64,000 nucleotides of DNA from positions 248,001 through 312,000 of the forward strand of contig NZ_VOMB01000010.1 of the NCBI RefSeq assembly GCF_019050325.1, in the 5' to 3' direction. Below are positions 37,268 to 45,930 of this stretch, in pieces. Within the stretch, counting starts at the first letter, position 1. Every line of letters begins with the position of its first letter. The DNA comes from [Mycobacterium] fortunisiensis (lineage in GTDB: Bacteria > Actinomycetota > Actinomycetes > Mycobacteriales > Mycobacteriaceae). The position numbers and the translations under genes are program-made. The notes under the pieces are model-generated. The model made no database searches and was not told the origin of the DNA. It saw nothing but the letters and a program-made list of their open reading frames with translations.

Positions 37268-38673
37268 CCCGGGCGAGCGACAGAACTGACAGTGGGCTGA
37301 GCAAGCCGGGGGAGGCCCGGTCCGTGGGGCCGACGGTACAGAGCCTGCTCGCCGACGACACCCGGGAGGTGCCGCCGCCGCTGCTGGAAGAGTCCTATGA
37401 ATTTCTCGGCTCGGCCGACATCGACAAGGACCGCTACCTCACCCCGGAATTCCACCAGCTCGAGGTGGAACGGATGTGGAAGAAGGTGTGGCAGTTCGCC
37501 TGCCGCGAGGAGGATATCCCCGAGCCCGGCGATTACCACGTCTACGACCTGGCCGACATGTCGTTGATCGTGGTACGCACCGCGGCCGGCGAGATCAAGG
37601 CGTTCCACAATTCCTGCCTGCACCGCGGTACCCGGTTGTGCGACGACGCCGGCCGGGCGAACCAGCTGCGCTGCCCGTTCCACGGGTTCACCTGGAGCCT
37701 GGAGGGAGCGCTCACCGATGTGCCGGGGCGCTGGGATTTCCCGCATCTCGACGATGCGACATTCGCCCTGCCGCAGGCGCAGACCGGGGTGTGGGCCGGG
37801 TTCGTCTTCGTCAACCCCGATCCCGCCGCCGGTCCGCTGTCGGATTACCTGGGCGACCTGGAAAAGCATTTCGCGCCGTTCAAACTGCAGGACCGATTCA
37901 AGGCGATCCACGTCGCCAAGGTCATCGACTGCAACTGGAAGGTCGGGATGGAGGCCTTCCTGGAGTCCTACCACGTGATCGCCACCCACCCGCAGCTCCT
38001 CGAATACCTCGGCGACGACAACACCCAGTACGACATCTACACCCGCTCGGACGGTCTGCCCGGGTTCAACCGGATGATCACGCCGCAGGCCACCAGCAGC
38101 CCGCACCTGGAACCGTTGGAACCACAGGACGTGCTCGACGCGATGTTCCGGGATTTCTTCCCCGAGGGGGTGGGGGCGTTCGAGGTGCCCGACGGGCAGT
38201 CGGCCCGGCCCATCGTGGCCGCGGCGATGCGGGAGAACCTGGCCCAGACCACCGGGGCGGATCTCTCGGGGACCAGCGATTCGGAGATCCTGGACGCGAT
38301 CCAGTATTTCGTGTTCCCGAACATGGTTCCGTGGGCCGGTGTCGGCGCTCCGCTGACCTATCGGTTCCGGCCGTACGGCAACGATCCGAACCGGTGCATC
38401 TTCGACATCCTGATGCTGATCCCGCTCCCGGCGGGCGTGCCCAAACCCAAGACGGCGCCGCCACATTGGCTCGGAGCCGACGAGGATTACAGCGCCGCGC
38501 CCGAGTTGGGCGGCTTGTGTGCGGTGTTCAACCAGGACCTGGCGAACCTGCCCCGGGTGCAGCGCGGACTGCGATCGATGACCAAACCCGGTGTGACACT
38601 GGCCAATTACCAGGAAGTCCGGATACGGCAGTTCCACCAGGACCTGGATCGGTACGTGTCCGGTGACGACTGA
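37264..38673 (+). CDS. Rieske non-haem iron oxygenase, alpha subunit
   Basis: 469 residues. The Rieske [2Fe-2S] ligands are Cys118, His120, Cys137 and His140 (CLHRG and CPFHG). The mononuclear iron site is NWKVGMEAFLESYHVIATHPQ with His237 and His242. It hydroxylates or dihydroxylates a ring or side chain using electrons from a ferredoxin; the [2Fe-2S] ferredoxin at 48171 is a candidate, and no reductase is encoded in the island. The first 40 residues are a polar extension. GTG start overlapping the SDR. The substrate is unknown. Confidence 0.92.
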   Translation: MTRASDRTDSGLSKPGEARSVGPTVQSLLADDTREVPPPLLEESYEFLGSADIDKDRYLTPEFHQLEVERMWKKVWQFACREEDIPEPGDYHVYDLADMSLIVVRTAAGEIKAFHNSCLHRGTRLCDDAGRANQLRCPFHGFTWSLEGALTDVPGRWDFPHLDDATFALPQAQTGVWAGFVFVNPDPAAGPLSDYLGDLEKHFAPFKLQDRFKAIHVAKVIDCNWKVGMEAFLESYHVIATHPQLLEYLGDDNTQYDIYTRSDGLPGFNRMITPQATSSPHLEPLEPQDVLDAMFRDFFPEGVGAFEVPDGQSARPIVAAAMRENLAQTTGADLSGTSDSEILDAIQYFVFPNMVPWAGVGAPLTYRFRPYGNDPNRCIFDILMLIPLPAGVPKPKTAPPHWLGADEDYSAAPELGGLCAVFNQDLANLPRVQRGLRSMTKPGVTLANYQEVRIRQFHQDLDRYVSGDD

Positions 38674-39355
38674 ACTGCCACTGGGCGCCCCGCCGGAGGC
38701 CGAGCTGCGCGATGATGGGCCGATGAGCGAGGTCACCACCGCCAGATCGGGTCCGGGCCGGCCGGCAGGCACCGACAGCGTCGACACCCGGCAGCGGGTG
38801 CTCGACGCCGCCTGCCGATGTTTCGCGCAGCACGGCTACGGGCCCGCCACCAACAACCTGATCGCGGAGATGGCCGGGGTCACCGCGGGTTCGCTGCACT
38901 ACCACTTCGGTTCCAAGAGCAAGCTCTTCGAGGCCGTGTGTGACTACGTGTACGGCAAGATCGTCGCGCGGTCCGTGGAGGCGTTGGCCGGTCCGCACTC
39001 GGTGCGCGGCCTGTTGCGGGCCGTGCTGGCCGAATCGATGCGGATCAACCACGAGTCGCCGGAGCTGGCCGGATTCGTGGCCACCGCGCCGATCGACGCC
39101 CGTCGTCACACCGAGCTGTCCGAGGCCTTCACCAAGCAGGCCGAGGCCATGACGACGACGTTGTCGAAGGCGGTCAGTTCGGGTCAGCGGGCCGGACTGA
39201 TCCCGCAGGAACTGGATCCGGTCGCCGTCGCGGGCATGATCAGTGCGATCGTCGATGGCTTCGCCCACGCCGCGGCCAACACCGACGTCGCGGTCATGGA
39301 CTCGATGAACCAGCTGTTCGGCAGATTGCTCCTCGAACCTGACGGCGCGCCGTAG
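38663..39355 (+). CDS. TetR-family transcriptional regulator of the island
   Basis: 230 residues (210 from the alternative ATG at 38723). The N-terminal HTH is clear: RQRVLDAACRCFAQHGYGPATNNLIAEMAGVTAGSLHYHFGSKSKLFEAV. The C-terminal ligand domain is helical (HTELSEAFTKQAEAMTTTLSKAV, AVAGMISAIVDGFAHAAANTD). It overlaps the Rieske gene by 11 bases, so it is autoregulated if site A is its operator. It is the only regulator gene inside 23.6-51.6 kb and hence the prime candidate for the shared ACTAATTG/GACCAATA operators. The ligand is probably a CoA ester or the substrate itself (inference). Confidence 0.88.
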   Translation: MTTELPLGAPPEAELRDDGPMSEVTTARSGPGRPAGTDSVDTRQRVLDAACRCFAQHGYGPATNNLIAEMAGVTAGSLHYHFGSKSKLFEAVCDYVYGKIVARSVEALAGPHSVRGLLRAVLAESMRINHESPELAGFVATAPIDARRHTELSEAFTKQAEAMTTTLSKAVSSGQRAGLIPQELDPVAVAGMISAIVDGFAHAAANTDVAVMDSMNQLFGRLLLEPDGAP

Positions 39356-39358
39356 TCG

Positions 39359-40741
39359 ATGCTGACCACGCCCGTACCCGACTGCGCGGCCACCGTCGCC
39401 CGGCTGCGCGAGACCTTCGACACCGGGCGAACGCTGGACCTGACCTGGCGCCGGGCCCAGTTGCGGGCACTCGCGGCGATGCTGACCGACAATGGTGACG
39501 CCATCGTGGACGCGGTGGCGGCCGACCTGCGCCGCCCACCGTTCGAGACCTGGCTCGCCGAGATCATCGCGACCGTGAACGAGGCCCGCCACGCCGCGCG
39601 CAACGTGGGCCGCTGGACCAGGCGCCGCCACCGGCGCCTCGAGTGGACCCAGCTGCCCGGCCGGGCCTGGATCCACTACGAGCCCTACGGCACGGTGCTC
39701 GTCGTCGGTCCGTGGAATGTCCCGTTCCAACTCACCCTGACGCCGGCAATCGGGGCGATCGCCGCCGGAAACACCTTGGTGCTCAAGCCATCCGAGCTCG
39801 CACCTGCTTCCTCGGGATTGCTGGCCGAGCTGGTGTCGCGCTATCTCGATGCCGATGCGGTGGCCGTCGTCGAGGGCGACGGCGTCGTCACCCAGGAGCT
39901 GATCACCCAGGGTCTCGACCGGGTGCTGTTCACCGGTGGCACCGCGATCGGGCACAAGATCATGGCGGCCGCGGCCGATCACCTGACCCCGGTCACGTTG
40001 GAGCTGGGCGGTAAGAGCCCGGTGATCATCGCCGAGGACGCCGATCTCACGACGGCCGCGCGCCGGATCGCCTGGATCAAACTGATGAACTCCGGCCAGA
40101 TCTGCATCGCCCCGGACTATGTCCTGGTCCACGCCCGGGTGCGGGACCGGTTCGTGGCCGAGATCCGCACGGCCATCGCGGATTTCCGGCGCGGGCAGCG
40201 GAACGGGTTGCCGATCGTCAACGAGCGGCAGTTCGCCCGGTTGGCGGGGGCACTGGCCGCCACCGCCGGCGACGTCGTGACGGGTGGCGGGGCCGATGCC
40301 GAGCGACTGGAGATCGCGCCCACGGTGATCGTCGACCCCGACGCCGACGAACCCCTGATGACCGAGGAGATCTTCGGCCCGGTGCTGCCGGTGCTGACCG
40401 TCGAATCCGTCGAGCAGGCGATCGAGTTCGTCCGGCAGCGACCCAAACCCCTTGCCGCATATCTGTTCACCGCATCGTCGGCGACGCGTGAGCAAGTGGT
40501 GCGCCGGGTTTCGGCCGGCGGCATCGTGGTCAACCAGCTGCTACTGCAGGTGGCGACCGCGAAGATGCCCTTCGGTGGGGTCGGGCCGTCGGGGATGGGC
40601 GCCTACCACGGCAGGTTCGGGTTCGAGGAGTTCAGTCACCGTAAAACGGTGCTGACCAAGCCAACTCGCCCGGATCTCACGGCGATGTTCTATCCGCCTT
40701 ATGCGGACAAGAGATTACGGATGTTGCGCCGTCTGGTGTGA
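39359..40741 (+). CDS. Class-3-type aldehyde dehydrogenase (fatty/coniferyl aldehyde dehydrogenase-like)
   Basis: 460 residues, the shorter ALDH class lacking the C-terminal oligomerisation extension. The catalytic Cys249 is in NSGQICIAPDY, the Glu site is LELGGKSPV, and GPWNVPFQLTLTPAIGAIAAGN forms the NAD-binding segment. EEIFGPVLPVL and LQVATAKMPFGGVGPSGMGAYHG are typical of class 3. The C-terminal FYPPYADKRLRMLRRLV is amphipathic and may touch membranes. As the next gene is a carotenoid-cleavage oxygenase, whose products are aldehydes, oxidation of those products is the obvious role. Confidence 0.92.
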   Translation: MLTTPVPDCAATVARLRETFDTGRTLDLTWRRAQLRALAAMLTDNGDAIVDAVAADLRRPPFETWLAEIIATVNEARHAARNVGRWTRRRHRRLEWTQLPGRAWIHYEPYGTVLVVGPWNVPFQLTLTPAIGAIAAGNTLVLKPSELAPASSGLLAELVSRYLDADAVAVVEGDGVVTQELITQGLDRVLFTGGTAIGHKIMAAAADHLTPVTLELGGKSPVIIAEDADLTTAARRIAWIKLMNSGQICIAPDYVLVHARVRDRFVAEIRTAIADFRRGQRNGLPIVNERQFARLAGALAATAGDVVTGGGADAERLEIAPTVIVDPDADEPLMTEEIFGPVLPVLTVESVEQAIEFVRQRPKPLAAYLFTASSATREQVVRRVSAGGIVVNQLLLQVATAKMPFGGVGPSGMGAYHGRFGFEEFSHRKTVLTKPTRPDLTAMFYPPYADKRLRMLRRLV

Positions 40742-40775
40742 CACCTGTCAGCCCTCGACGAACCCTGGAGAACCC

Positions 40776-42245
40776 ATGGATACCAGCCTTGTTCTGGACA
40801 GCCCGTTTCTGACCGGCCACCACCAGCCCAACCGGATGGAGGTCGACGCCCCCGATCTGGTGATCCGCGGGCGGCTGCCGGAGGACCTGGCCGGGGTGTT
40901 CTACCGCAACGGCGCCGAGCCGCTGTACCCGCCGACCGACGAGGACTACCACTGGTTCGACGGCGACGGCATGGTCTACGGGTTCTTCATCGAGAACGGC
41001 CGGGTGTCGATGCGCAACCGGTGGGTGCGCACCGACAAGTTCCTGCTCGAGCAGGGGCAGGGGCGCCGGCTGTTCGGTGTGCTGGGCAACCCGATGACCA
41101 CGGACCCGTCCACCGAGGGCACCCGCTACAACACTGCCAACACCAACGTGATCATCCACGGTGGCAAGCTGCTGGCGCTGATGGAGGGCGCGCCGCCGGT
41201 GGCCCTGGAGCCACGCACACTGGACACCCTGGGCGAGGAGACCTACGGCGGCCTGATCACCACGACCTTCTCGGCGCATCCCAAGGTGGATCACGCGACC
41301 GGCGAGCTGATCAACATCGGCAACGCGGTGCACGGCCTGGGTGGGGATCCGGTGATCCGTTACGACGTCCTCGATTTCGACGGTGTACCGGTGGTCACCG
41401 AGTTGATCCCGGTGCCGCACATGACGATGCTGCACACCTTCTTCGTCACCGAGAACTGGGTGGTGTTCCCGGTGATGCCGCTGGAACTGAGCCTGCAGCG
41501 AGCCATGCGCGGTGGGCCGATGACGGCCTGGGTGCCGGGCCGGCCGAGCAAGCTCGGGTTGATGCCGCGGCGGGGGACCGCGGCCGACGTGCGCTGGATC
41601 GAGGTGGAGCCGCGGCACATGCTGCACGAGGCCAACGTGTGGGAGGACGCGCAGGGCCGGATCGTCGCCGACGTGGCGGCCGCCGAGGGCACCGCGCTGT
41701 TTCCCGATGTCGACGGCAACCGCGCCAGTCATGCCGAAACCCAGCAGAGCCTGCGCCGCTGGACGATTGACCCGAAGGCGCCGACGGACACCCTCAACGA
41801 AGAGATCCTCAACGACCGCGACATCCAGTTCCCGCGTCCCGACGACCGGTTGATGGCCCGGCGTAGCCGCCACGCTTTCGCAAACAGCAATCTGAACTCG
41901 CGTGACGGCCGGGTTGACGGCATGGATTCGGCGCTGCGGGTGGACACCGTGACCGGGGCCGAGGACCTGTACCACTTCGGTGCCGGGACCGCGGCCGGGG
42001 AGTTGATTTTCGCGCCGCGAGTCGGCAGTGCCGGTGAACTCGACGGCTACGCATTGACTTTGGTGCACCGGGCCGGCGCCGCGGAAAGCGAGCTCGTGGT
42101 CTTCGATGCCGCCGACATCGCCGGCGGGCCGATCGCGAGGGCGGTCATCCCGTTCCGCGTTCCCAGCGGGTTCCACTGCAGCTACTACAGCGTGGACAGC
42201 CCGCTGTACCAGCAGGCGTTCGTTTCCCGCCGAGCAGACGCATAG
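40776..42245 (+). CDS. Carotenoid-cleavage (apocarotenoid/lignostilbene-type) dioxygenase 2
   Basis: 489 residues. Iron-ligand histidines are in SAHPKVD (near 168), MLHTFFVT, MLHEANVWED and SGFHCSYY. The N-terminus has VFYRNGAEPLYPP and HWFDGDGMV, as expected. It differs clearly from oxygenase 1 (other flanks of each His, longer insertion near DRDIQFPRPDD), so the two are not recent duplicates and may cut different bonds or successive intermediates. GGAG ribosome site; 34 bases after the aldehyde dehydrogenase. Ends at a hairpin. Confidence 0.9.
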   Translation: MDTSLVLDSPFLTGHHQPNRMEVDAPDLVIRGRLPEDLAGVFYRNGAEPLYPPTDEDYHWFDGDGMVYGFFIENGRVSMRNRWVRTDKFLLEQGQGRRLFGVLGNPMTTDPSTEGTRYNTANTNVIIHGGKLLALMEGAPPVALEPRTLDTLGEETYGGLITTTFSAHPKVDHATGELINIGNAVHGLGGDPVIRYDVLDFDGVPVVTELIPVPHMTMLHTFFVTENWVVFPVMPLELSLQRAMRGGPMTAWVPGRPSKLGLMPRRGTAADVRWIEVEPRHMLHEANVWEDAQGRIVADVAAAEGTALFPDVDGNRASHAETQQSLRRWTIDPKAPTDTLNEEILNDRDIQFPRPDDRLMARRSRHAFANSNLNSRDGRVDGMDSALRVDTVTGAEDLYHFGAGTAAGELIFAPRVGSAGELDGYALTLVHRAGAAESELVVFDAADIAGGPIARAVIPFRVPSGFHCSYYSVDSPLYQQAFVSRRADA

Positions 42246-42291
42246 GTACCCGGGTAACGACCGCCTGAATCCAAGGACGTTACGGGGTACC
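42245..42291 (+). terminator. Imperfect hairpin after oxygenase 2
   Basis: GGTACCCGGGTAACG pairs with CGTTACGGGGTACC (42278-42291) around an 18-base loop, with one bulge. It begins on the last base of the stop codon and separates the SDR-led operon from the E1 operon. Confidence 0.6.
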
Positions 42292-42367
42292 GCAGCGTCT
42301 GCTCGGCGGGGAAATTGGGCCCACAAAACCGTCGTTGACATCGAGAAGTGATCTCTGTTACTAATTA

Positions 42368-42387
42368 ATTATCTGACCGACCAATAG
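42368..42387. promoter_or_regulatory. Weak regulon operator, site B (E1 operon)
   Basis: The right half GACCAATA is intact, and 13 of 20 positions match site A. A separate ACTAATT lies at 42360-42366. It sits 13 bases before the E1 alpha ATG in an AT-rich promoter stretch. Consistent with weaker control by the same TetR. Confidence 0.45.
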
Positions 42388-42399
42388 TATGGGGAGCTG

Positions 42400-43383
42400 A
42401 TGACGTCAACGGCACACATCGGCCTCGGGGTCACCGAGCTGACGCAGATCTTCACCACCGCCACGCGGATCAAGGTGTGCGACGAGAAATTCCGTTCACT
42501 GATCCTGACCGGCCAGGTCAGCGCCCAGTACTACTCACCGCGCGGCCAGGAGATCGTGTCCTCGTCGATCGGCGCGCTGCTGCGGCCGGACGACTATCTG
42601 GTCACCACGTACCGCGGCCTGCACGACCAGCTGGCCAAGGGCGTGCCGATGCGAGAGCTGTGGGCCGAGTTCTTCGGTAAGGCCACCGGCACCTGTAAGG
42701 GCAAGGGCGGCCCGATGCACATCACCCACCCCGACTCCGGGCTGATGGTCACCACCGGCATTGTCGGCAGCGGGCTGCCCATCGCCAACGGTTTGGCACT
42801 GGCCGCTCAACTCCAGGGCGGGGACCGGGTCACGGTGGTCAACTTCGGTGACGGAGCGACCAACATCGGCGCGTTCCACGAGGCCTGCAACCTGGCCTCG
42901 CTGTGGAAGCTGCCGGTGGTGTTCTGTTGCCACAACAACCGCTACGCCGAGCACACGTCCTTCGAGGACGGCACCAGTGTGGACCGGGTGGCCGACCGTG
43001 CGGCGTCCTACAAGATGCCCGGCGTGCGGGTCGACGGCAACGACCCGGTGGCGATGTACGGCGCGGCGCGCACCGCGATTGAGCGGGCCCGCGCCGGTGA
43101 GGGCCCAACCCTGTTGGAGGCCATGACTTTCCGGTTCTACGGTCACCAGATGTCCGACCAGAACGAGTATATGAAGCCCGGCGAACTCGACGCCGAACGC
43201 GCCGCCGACCCGGTGCTTCGGTTGCGGGCCAGGGTGATCGAGGACCGGGTGCTGACCGAGACCGAGGTGGAGGCCATCGAGGCGCAGGCGAAAGCCGAGG
43301 TGGCCGACGCCTTCGAGTTCGCCGAATCCAGCCCGGTTCCCGAACTTTCCGAACTGTTGACCGATGTCTACGAAGGGGTCTGA
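42400..43383 (+). CDS. TPP-dependent dehydrogenase E1 component, alpha subunit (acetoin/2-oxoacid type)
   Basis: 327 residues. The TPP motif runs GDGATNIGAFHEACNLASLW from about residue 150 to the paired Asn in HNN. YRGLHDQLAKGVPM and GKGGPMHI are typical of AcoA/PdhA-like E1 alpha. With the beta subunit it decarboxylates a 2-oxo acid or cleaves an acyloin and transfers the acyl group to a lipoyl domain. First gene of a 10-gene operon. Confidence 0.9.
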   Translation: MTSTAHIGLGVTELTQIFTTATRIKVCDEKFRSLILTGQVSAQYYSPRGQEIVSSSIGALLRPDDYLVTTYRGLHDQLAKGVPMRELWAEFFGKATGTCKGKGGPMHITHPDSGLMVTTGIVGSGLPIANGLALAAQLQGGDRVTVVNFGDGATNIGAFHEACNLASLWKLPVVFCCHNNRYAEHTSFEDGTSVDRVADRAASYKMPGVRVDGNDPVAMYGAARTAIERARAGEGPTLLEAMTFRFYGHQMSDQNEYMKPGELDAERAADPVLRLRARVIEDRVLTETEVEAIEAQAKAEVADAFEFAESSPVPELSELLTDVYEGV

Positions 43384-43384
43384 G

Positions 43385-44407
43385 GTGAGTCAAGAGACCG
43401 TCCCGATGCTCGGGTTCCAGGCCCTCGGCAGTGCGCTCGACGACGCGCTGTCCCGCGACCCGTCGGTGATCCTGCTCGGCGAGGACATCGCCGATCCCAG
43501 CGGCGGCGTGTTCAAGGTGTCCGCCGGGTTGTCCACCAAGTACGGCACCGACCGGGTGCGCGCCACCCCGATCAGCGAGCAGGCCATCGTCGGTGCCGCG
43601 GTGGGCGCCGCGATCGCGGGCATGAAGCCGGTGGCCGAGATCATGCTGATGGACTTCCTGGCCGTGTGCCTGGACCAGGTGTCCAACCATGCCGCCAAGC
43701 TGCGCTACATGTCCGGTGGGCAGACCGCCGTACCGCTGACCATCCGGTGTGCGGCGGGTGCCGGGATGCAGTTCGGCGCACAGCATTCCGAGATGCTCGA
43801 GGCCTGGCTCACTCACGTCCCCGGTCTCAAAGTGGTGGTGCCGAGCAATCCGGCAGATGCCAAGGGGCTGCTCACGGCGGCGATCTTCGATCCCGACCCG
43901 GTCGTGGTCGTCGAGCAGAGCCTGCTGTATTTCGCTCCGCCGCAGCCGGTTCCGGTCGGCCACCACGTGGTGCCGCTGGGCTCGGCGGCGACCGTCCGGC
44001 CTGGCGACGACATCACCCTGATCAGCTACGGCAGGCAGGTGCACACTGCGCTGGCCGCCGCCGAGGAACTCGCCCAGCAGTCGATCGACGCCGAGGTGAT
44101 CGACCTGCGTTCGCTGGTACCGCTCGACGAGCGCACCGTGCTGGAATCGGTGGCCCGCACCCGCCACGCCGTGGTGATCCACGAAGCGGTGCGTCGCGGC
44201 GGATTCGGTGCCGAGCTCGCCGCCCTGATCACCGAGAACCTGTTCGACGAACTCGGGGCACCGGTGGCGCGGGTGACCGGCCCGGACACGCCGATCCCGT
44301 TCGCGAAGGTGCTGGAGGACGCGTTCGTGCCCGGTCAGGACGCCATCGTGGCGGCGGCCACCCAGGCGGTATCCCGGTCGCGGGCCACTGCGGGATCGAA
44401 CGGCTGA
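43385..44407 (+). CDS. TPP-dependent dehydrogenase E1 component, beta subunit
   Basis: 340 residues. Transketolase pyrimidine-binding domain (VILLGEDIADPSGGVFKVSAGL, TPISEQAIVGAAVGAAIAGMKPVAEI) and C-terminal transketolase domain (DITLISYGRQVHTALAAAEEL, VIDLRSLVPLDERTVLESV). GTG start one base after the alpha stop. No full E2 acyltransferase or E3 gene is present in the island; a lone lipoyl domain lies at 50319. Confidence 0.92.
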   Translation: MSQETVPMLGFQALGSALDDALSRDPSVILLGEDIADPSGGVFKVSAGLSTKYGTDRVRATPISEQAIVGAAVGAAIAGMKPVAEIMLMDFLAVCLDQVSNHAAKLRYMSGGQTAVPLTIRCAAGAGMQFGAQHSEMLEAWLTHVPGLKVVVPSNPADAKGLLTAAIFDPDPVVVVEQSLLYFAPPQPVPVGHHVVPLGSAATVRPGDDITLISYGRQVHTALAAAEELAQQSIDAEVIDLRSLVPLDERTVLESVARTRHAVVIHEAVRRGGFGAELAALITENLFDELGAPVARVTGPDTPIPFAKVLEDAFVPGQDAIVAAATQAVSRSRATAGSNG

Positions 44408-44412
44408 CGTTC

Positions 44413-45930
44413 GTGGTCCATGCGATCGACCAGTACGCTCGCCGGGAAGCCCAAGCGGTCGCACTGTCGGATGGCACCACGTCGTGGACCTGGCCGCAGC
44501 TGGACGAACGACTGAACCGGACGGTCAATTGGCTTCTGGCGCAGCATGTTCCACCCGGGCGACGGGTGGCGGTGATGGGCGCCAACAGCGTGCACGTGGT
44601 GCTGGCGCACTTGGCGACGACCTACGCCGGGTTGTCGACGGTGCCGGTGAACTACCACCTGACCGCCGACGAGGTGGGTTACATCCTGCGCGACGGCGCG
44701 GTGCACACGGTGCTGTGCAGTGCCGAGGCGGCCGCCACCGTGCGTGCCGCCGACGCCGATGTCCAGGTGCTGGCCCCCGATGAGCTCGACGCCGCGACGG
44801 CTCGGTATCCCGCCACCGCACCGTCGGCGGAGATCGCTCCGGCCAAACCGCTGTACTACACGTCGGGAACCACCGGATACCCCAAAGGTGTCGAACTGCC
44901 GGATCAGATGTTCCCCGGTGGCGCCTCGATGATCGAATATGTGCAGCGCGTGGTCGATTCACCGATCCGCACCCCCGGCAAGCACCTCGTGGTCGCCCCC
45001 ATGCACCACACCGGGCCGATGGCCGGAGTGCGCGGCATCCTGACCGGCCAACCGCTGGTGATCCTGCCGAGGTTCGACGCCGAGCGGGTGCTCGCCACGA
45101 TCGACCGCGAGCGTATCGAGGCCACCATGATGGTGCCCACCCACTTCTCCCGGCTGCTGCAGCTGCCGGCCGGGGTTCGCGACCGCTACGACGTCAGCAG
45201 CATGCGCAGCATCGTGCACACCGGGGCGGCCTGCCCGGTCGAGGTAAAGCGGGCCATGATCGAGTGGTTCGGCCCGATCCTGACCGAGGCGTACGGCTCC
45301 ACCGAGGCCGGGACGGTAACCTTGATCAACTCGACCGAATGGTCGGCACATCCCGGGTCGGTCGGACGGGCCATGCCCGGCTACGAACTCAGTATCCGCA
45401 CCGAGCGCGGCGAGGTACTACCCAGCGGCACAGCGGGTTTGGTCTGTGCGCGGTCCACGACCGGGCACCGCCCGGCCTATCATGGCGATCCGGAGAAGAC
45501 CCGGCGCAGCTATGTGGCCGACGGGGTGTTCGCACTGGGCGAGATCGGCTACCTCGACGACGACGGTTACCTGTACCTCACCGACCGGGCCTCCGACATG
45601 GTGGTCAGTGGCGGGGTCAACGTCTATCCCGCGGAGTCGGAGGCCGTGCTGCGCCGGCATCCGGCGGTGACCGATGTCGCCGTGATCGGTATCCCGCACG
45701 AGGACCTCGGCGAACAGCTGTGCGCCCTGGTGGTCAGCACCGCAGAGATCGAGCCCGCCGAGTTGGTGGCATGGACGCGAGAACGACTGGCGCACTACAA
45801 ATGTCCGAGCCTGATCGAGATCGTGGACTTCGATCTGCGCTCGGTGATGGGAAAGCTGAACAAGCGGCAGCTGCGGGATCGGTATCTGGCCCGGACAGGT
45901 GCTCTCACGACACCGGCCGGGAGGCCCTGA
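44413..45930 (+). CDS. Acyl-CoA synthetase (AMP-forming, FadD-like)
   Basis: 505 residues of the ANL superfamily. The AMP-binding P-loop is LYYTSGTTGYPKGVEL, the adenine motif is TEAYGSTEAGTV, the hinge region DRASDMVVSGGVNVYPAE, and the catalytic Lys is in MGKLNKRQLR near the C-terminus. It activates a carboxylate, probably one made by the aldehyde dehydrogenase, to its CoA ester. Start GTG 44413 is chosen as the first in-frame start after the E1 beta stop. Its stop overlaps the next ATG. Confidence 0.9.
   Translation: MVHAIDQYARREAQAVALSDGTTSWTWPQLDERLNRTVNWLLAQHVPPGRRVAVMGANSVHVVLAHLATTYAGLSTVPVNYHLTADEVGYILRDGAVHTVLCSAEAAATVRAADADVQVLAPDELDAATARYPATAPSAEIAPAKPLYYTSGTTGYPKGVELPDQMFPGGASMIEYVQRVVDSPIRTPGKHLVVAPMHHTGPMAGVRGILTGQPLVILPRFDAERVLATIDRERIEATMMVPTHFSRLLQLPAGVRDRYDVSSMRSIVHTGAACPVEVKRAMIEWFGPILTEAYGSTEAGTVTLINSTEWSAHPGSVGRAMPGYELSIRTERGEVLPSGTAGLVCARSTTGHRPAYHGDPEKTRRSYVADGVFALGEIGYLDDDGYLYLTDRASDMVVSGGVNVYPAESEAVLRRHPAVTDVAVIGIPHEDLGEQLCALVVSTAEIEPAELVAWTRERLAHYKCPSLIEIVDFDLRSVMGKLNKRQLRDRYLARTGALTTPAGRP

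Noticed and set aside
42360..42386. Full-strength copy of the island operator before E1 alpha
   Set aside because: ACTAATT and GACCAATA are both present but 12 bases apart instead of 4, so only a weak aligned site (13 of 20) is listed.
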